Source: Paraglaciecola sp. 20A4 (GTDB lineage: Bacteria > Pseudomonadota > Gammaproteobacteria > Enterobacterales > Alteromonadaceae). From it: DNA of 64,000 nt. Under the pieces are notes generated by a model. That model did no database searches, was not told where the DNA came from, and saw only the letters and a program-made list of their open reading frames with translations. Positions 61,113-64,000 of this stretch are shown here, in pieces (positions within the stretch are counted from its first letter, which is position 1; each line of letters begins with the position of its first letter). Location of the stretch: positions 278,966 to 342,965 of the forward strand of contig NZ_WTPY01000003.1 of assembly GCF_011378905.1 (NCBI RefSeq), in the 5' to 3' direction. The position numbers were made by a program, and so were the translations under genes.

Positions 61113-62309
61113 TTAGGCCTCAAGCGCTAATAGACTATGCATATCATCGTTAAAATGTTTAAGCGCCCGCGATTCTATATTCTTTATTTTAGCTTGCTGC
61201 TCAGCGCTTAACATGTGGTACATACTGGCCGCGCCAAAATCCCCAAAAATGATATTGGCGTCGTTATCAAGTAAGGTGTTATGGGCGTATAAATCCCCAT
61301 GACACACTTGATTAGCGTGTAAATGCGCAAATACCTGCTGCATTTGATTGATGATTTTGTCAATTTCAGCTGATGTCAGCGTAAAATTATCGGTGAACGT
61401 ATCCCGAGTGCAGCTATCGAGCGATGGCGGTAGTCCAAGATTACGATAGTCAGCGGGAATTAACTCCATAATTAGGGCTAAATAATCAACTTCAGTTACC
61501 TGAGCCAATGGCTTAACCAAATTTTTATGACCACCAACTTTAAGGCAAACTTGTAATTCATCTTTTGGATAGCCATCACTGGTTACCTGCCCTTTAAATA
61601 CTTTAACAGCCACCTGTGGCGGAAAATCATATATTGGCTTATGCCACGTAGCCTTTGAAATAACACCCGATGCCCCCTGCCCAAGTACTTCGTGTAATAG
61701 ATAACTAGAAGCGCTGATATGAGGCACCGATTCAATATGCACATCGGCATACGAAAAAGGATTCCCCGCAAACGCGAACCAAGCCAATTTTGGTAGGTTC
61801 AATAATTGCTCGGGACACTCACTCAAATCGTTAGCAGAAATGCGCAGCAATTCTAGATTATGTAGTTGATGCATGTTTTCAGGCAGACTTGTTAACTTAT
61901 TCCCCGCTAGCGCTAGTTTTTGCAATCGAGGACGCTCGCCTAAGGTGTTTGGCAACGCCTCTATTAGATTATCCGTTAAAATTAACCAGCGCAGCTTGAT
62001 GGGTAATGCGTGCTCTGGCACCTGCTTAATTTTATTAGCCTTAAAGCCAACCATTTCCAAGTTTTCGCATTGCCCCAACACTTCTGGCAAAATCTCAAAT
62101 TGATTGTTAGAAGCGAAGATTATTTTAAGTTTTTTGAACTGAACAAGTTCATCAGGCAAACTGCTTAAAGCATTATTGGATAAGTCGAGCACTTCAAGGC
62201 TATCGGATAACGTTAAAATCTCCATGGGAAATTCGGTAAGACCTTCAGATAAGAAGAGTCGAGTTATACCAACAAGCTCGCCGTTTTTAAGCTGATTTAG
62301 GGTGTGCAA
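61113..62309 (-). CDS. Leucine-rich-repeat protein kinase
   Basis: A 398-aa cytoplasmic protein that joins about eight LxxLxLxxNxLxxLP repeats (residues 15-190) to a protein kinase domain (about 205-398). Kinase landmarks are the Gly loop GQGASGV, the Lys in PQVAVKVFKG, HGDLYAHN in the catalytic loop (HGD in place of HRD, as in many small prokaryotic kinases) and FGDFGAA for DFG. It resembles bacterial 'LRR-containing protein kinase' genes of gammaproteobacteria with no known substrate. It stands alone, next to a gene-poor mobile region. Confidence 0.85.
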   Translation of the reverse strand: MHTLNQLKNGELVGITRLFLSEGLTEFPMEILTLSDSLEVLDLSNNALSSLPDELVQFKKLKIIFASNNQFEILPEVLGQCENLEMVGFKANKIKQVPEHALPIKLRWLILTDNLIEALPNTLGERPRLQKLALAGNKLTSLPENMHQLHNLELLRISANDLSECPEQLLNLPKLAWFAFAGNPFSYADVHIESVPHISASSYLLHEVLGQGASGVISKATWHKPIYDFPPQVAVKVFKGQVTSDGYPKDELQVCLKVGGHKNLVKPLAQVTEVDYLALIMELIPADYRNLGLPPSLDSCTRDTFTDNFTLTSAEIDKIINQMQQVFAHLHANQVCHGDLYAHNTLLDNDANIIFGDFGAASMYHMLSAEQQAKIKNIESRALKHFNDDMHSLLALEA

Positions 62310-62502
62310 AATAGAAAATCCGATTTAGAAAGTTAAGAAATGTGACGCAGTCAAGCCCTAGAAAACGCGATAGCCTACTGAAAAAGGGCAAAAAAAGATA
62401 GCTCACTGAATTCGAAAGCATCAATTTTAGTCGATCACACCGAGTGTCAGGGCCAACAATTTAACTTACTATCGACAAGCAAGGTAAACCCAAGAAGACA
62501 CG

Positions 62503-63030
62503 TTGTTAAAACCAGTGCAAGCAAATTCCTTTGACTCATGTTTAAGGCAGGCCGCATATCGCTTACCTCAAAATACACCCAAAGAATGGAATGCGGATTG
62601 TGAGCATGTGGGTAAAGGTGATAAAGCATTAACCTACCTAGCGCGGTATCTGTATCGCGGCGTCATCAACGAACACAACATCCTGCGTTGCCATGAAGGC
62701 AGGATCACCTTTCGTTATAAAAACAGTACCTCTGGTCAATATCAAACCATCACCGAGTCTGCCGTCCAATTCTTATGGCGTGTGATACAACACGTGTTGC
62801 CAAAAGGCTTTCGACGAGCACGAGATTATGGCTTATTACATGGCAATGCCAGCCGCACATTGCAGCGCATTCAACTGATGTTGAAGGTCATTCTCACACC
62901 GCCAGCACCTCGGCATAAAGCCGCGATGTGCTGCCCTGACTGCGGCACAAAACTGCAACTGATATGGATGAAACGAAACAATCTCATACCACAGATACCG
63001 CCAACCCAAGCAGCAATGGAATGCGCTTAG
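62503..63030 (+). pseudogene. IS91-family transposase, 5'-truncated
   Basis: The frame encodes only the C-terminal part of an IS91-type rolling-circle transposase: PKEWNADCEHVGKGDKALTYLARYLYRGV, FRYKNSTSGQYQTITESAVQFLWRVIQHVLPKGFRRARDYGLLHGNA in the family order, and a final CCPDCGTKLQL zinc motif. The N-terminal zinc finger and the two-Tyr catalytic region are absent and no frame upstream supplies them. It is a remnant that cannot move by itself. Confidence 0.85.
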
Positions 63031-63255
63031 GCACAGGATGCGCCCACGCTACAGTGTGCAAAAACAAACAAGGAGATAAATAGACAAAAAGAATTAAAAA
63101 AAGATGATAAAACAGATAGCCAAAACAGTAAAATGGCGGTCTTAGCCAAACTCGGATATAAAAAGGTAAGTCATAACAACGACTTACCACTCCTCAGCCG
63201 ACCTTCGATATATCTACTATATAAGCAGAAAACTTCCAATCCGGGCTTGTCCAAC

Positions 63256-63298
63256 AATAGGATTAAGTCGTGGTTCGCTGTCGCTCACACGACCTATT
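63256..63298. repeat. Hairpin that may be an IS91-type terminal end
   Basis: AATAGG and GTCGTG on the left pair with CACGACCTATT on the right, enclosing GTTCGCTGTCGCTCA. It lies about 230 bases past the transposase remnant, where IS91-like elements keep the hairpin-containing origin end. The identity as oriIS is inference. Confidence 0.4.
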
Positions 63299-63318
63299 CT
63301 TATTTATTATAAGTAAAT

Positions 63319-63753
63319 TTAACTACACTGCCCGACATTATCTTTTAGGTACTCTGATTTAATATAACCAAGAGTAAAACCTTTAATTTTACTCGTTTTA
63401 GAATACAGCCAAAACATACTTTTATCATTTGAATCCTGACCAAGACTAACTTCTGATTTATTAACACCCGATTCCACGCTTAACTTATAAAAATCTATCG
63501 GATGAGTACCACTAATTTTGGTGTACTCAAGATTTTTAAAGGCTATTTGAACAGGTGTCTTTTCTAAGGTGATATTGCCACACAAAATAACAGTAGATTT
63601 ATTATTAGTTAATATAGTTTCAAAAGGAGTTAACGCTGATTTCGATACATACCAAAAATATGAAAGAACCCCAAAAATAACGACAAGAATAATTGGAGCT
63701 ACGACTGGAAGTAACTTGAAAAACAATCGTTCATTTTTAGTAACTATATCCAC
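63319..63753 (-). CDS. Hypothetical membrane-anchored protein
   Basis: A 144-aa protein with one N-terminal helix (about residues 14-36) and an exported domain of about 105 residues having two Cys (ILCGN and NVGQCS). I recognise no family. The frame opens at GTG 63753, which has only a distant AAAGG before it; a TTG about 10 codons later is another start. The AT-rich base use differs from the core genes. A group II intron ends about 30 bases upstream, so the original start or promoter may lie beyond the intron. Confidence 0.55.
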   Translation of the reverse strand: MDIVTKNERLFFKLLPVVAPIILVVIFGVLSYFWYVSKSALTPFETILTNNKSTVILCGNITLEKTPVQIAFKNLEYTKISGTHPIDFYKLSVESGVNKSEVSLGQDSNDKSMFWLYSKTSKIKGFTLGYIKSEYLKDNVGQCS

Positions 63754-63779
63754 AGCGCGATATATATCCTTTTACTTAA

Positions 63780-64000
63780 TCGTGGTAGAGCGGCCCATCA
63801 CTGAGCCGACCCCACACAGATCCGGACGTGCGGAATTACCGCATCCGGCTCTTCAGTTATATATTCACCCGTGTAAATCACACTCACTTTAATACCAGTA
63901 AACATGGATAACTCTTTTGCTACCTTGTAGCTTCTGTATTTGGAAATACTCTAGCATCTTCTTGAAATTACTCCAGTTGTAACTTCGACGGCCACTGCGT
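63780..64000 (-). mobile_element. Group II intron, 3' part (running off the window)
   Basis: On the minus strand the C-terminus of the intron-encoded reverse transcriptase is followed by a 34-base domain V (63818-63851: GAGCCGGATGCGG at the 5' end, CGCACGTCCGGATCT at the 3' end) and a domain VI-like stem (63781-63817, CGGC/GCCG within GTGTGGGG/CTCTACCAC). This is the standard 3' end of a bacterial group II intron. The 5' portion lies beyond position 64000. Confidence 0.85.
63889..64000 (-). CDS. ltrA: Group II intron reverse transcriptase/maturase, C-terminal end (partial)
   Basis: The last 37 codons (RSGRRSYNWSNFKKMLEYFQ and on to VIHVYWY, stop TAA at 63889-63891) match the usual end of LtrA-like maturases, in which a GRRSxNW(S)xFxxxLexF segment is followed by a short tail. 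The rest of the gene is outside the window. It sits in intron domain IV, just before domain V. Confidence 0.78.
   Translation of the reverse strand, partial: RSGRRSYNWSNFKKMLEYFQIQKLQGSKRVIHVYWY

Noticed and set aside
1..64000. CRISPR array, rRNA or tRNA genes
   Set aside because: No regularly spaced repeats and no tRNA- or rRNA-like segments were seen on reading both strands, although short RNA genes could escape notice without a covariance search.

Overview
The window looks like a chromosome segment of a marine gammaproteobacterium of the order Alteromonadales (Paraglaciecola/Glaciecola/Alteromonas type). The evidence is moderate-to-low G+C, core genes in enterobacterial-like order (alaA-yfbR; fabA-rmf-uup-rlmKL-zapC-pyrD; msrC-proQ-prc; grpE-dnaK-dnaJ), a TonB-dependent receptor, PEP-CTERM-like and GlyGly-CTERM-like surface proteins, an NAD-dependent glutamate dehydrogenase of the 1600-residue class, and several sodium-coupled transporters. 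No rRNA, tRNA or CRISPR array was seen.

Layout. 1-7.6 kb, mostly plus strand: alaA, yfbR, a ThuA-domain secreted protein followed by a decayed 359-bp tandem duplication, dgt, msrPQ, a LexA-controlled SulA-like gene and ychJ. 7.7-22 kb: a small DNA-binding-like gene, fabA with a FadR-like operator, rmf (57 aa), then a long minus-strand run (DUF3466 protein, uup, glutaredoxin-like, rlmKL, zapC, pyrD, gdhB). 22-29 kb: a four-gene minus-strand unit DUF1302 - DUF1329 - YCF48-like - RND/MMPL transporter, probably a trans-envelope system for a hydrophobic compound. 29-43.6 kb, minus: DUF2835 and pepN, an NSS transporter with NhaC, proQ-prc with msrC, a cytochrome c', and the DnaK chaperone operon with two sigma-32-type promoters.

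43.8-50 kb: a symporter-fused hybrid histidine kinase (CrbS-like), a CPA1 cation/proton antiporter and a convergent LuxR-type regulator (CrbR-like), which together resemble the acetate-switch two-component system. 50.3-57.2 kb: a locus that fits use of external polyhydroxybutyrate: TonB receptor, divergent GntP-type permease, secreted MetX-like hydrolase, secreted PHB depolymerase and 3-hydroxybutyrate dehydrogenase. 57.5-59.4 kb: a secreted lipase with its foldase. 59.7-62.3 kb: a PEP-CTERM-like protein, a 56-aa protein and a leucine-rich-repeat kinase. 62.5-64 kb is an accessory end: a 5'-truncated IS91-type transposase, a possible IS91 terminal hairpin, an AT-rich membrane protein gene, and the 3' end of a group II intron (maturase C-terminus, domains V and VI) running off the window.

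The best candidates for something little described are the DUF1302/DUF1329/YCF48/RND system and the PHB-utilisation locus. Their upstream regions share a TTAGTAC/AGTACTA-like inverted motif. All functional calls rest on reading the sequence and on family knowledge; no search was run.
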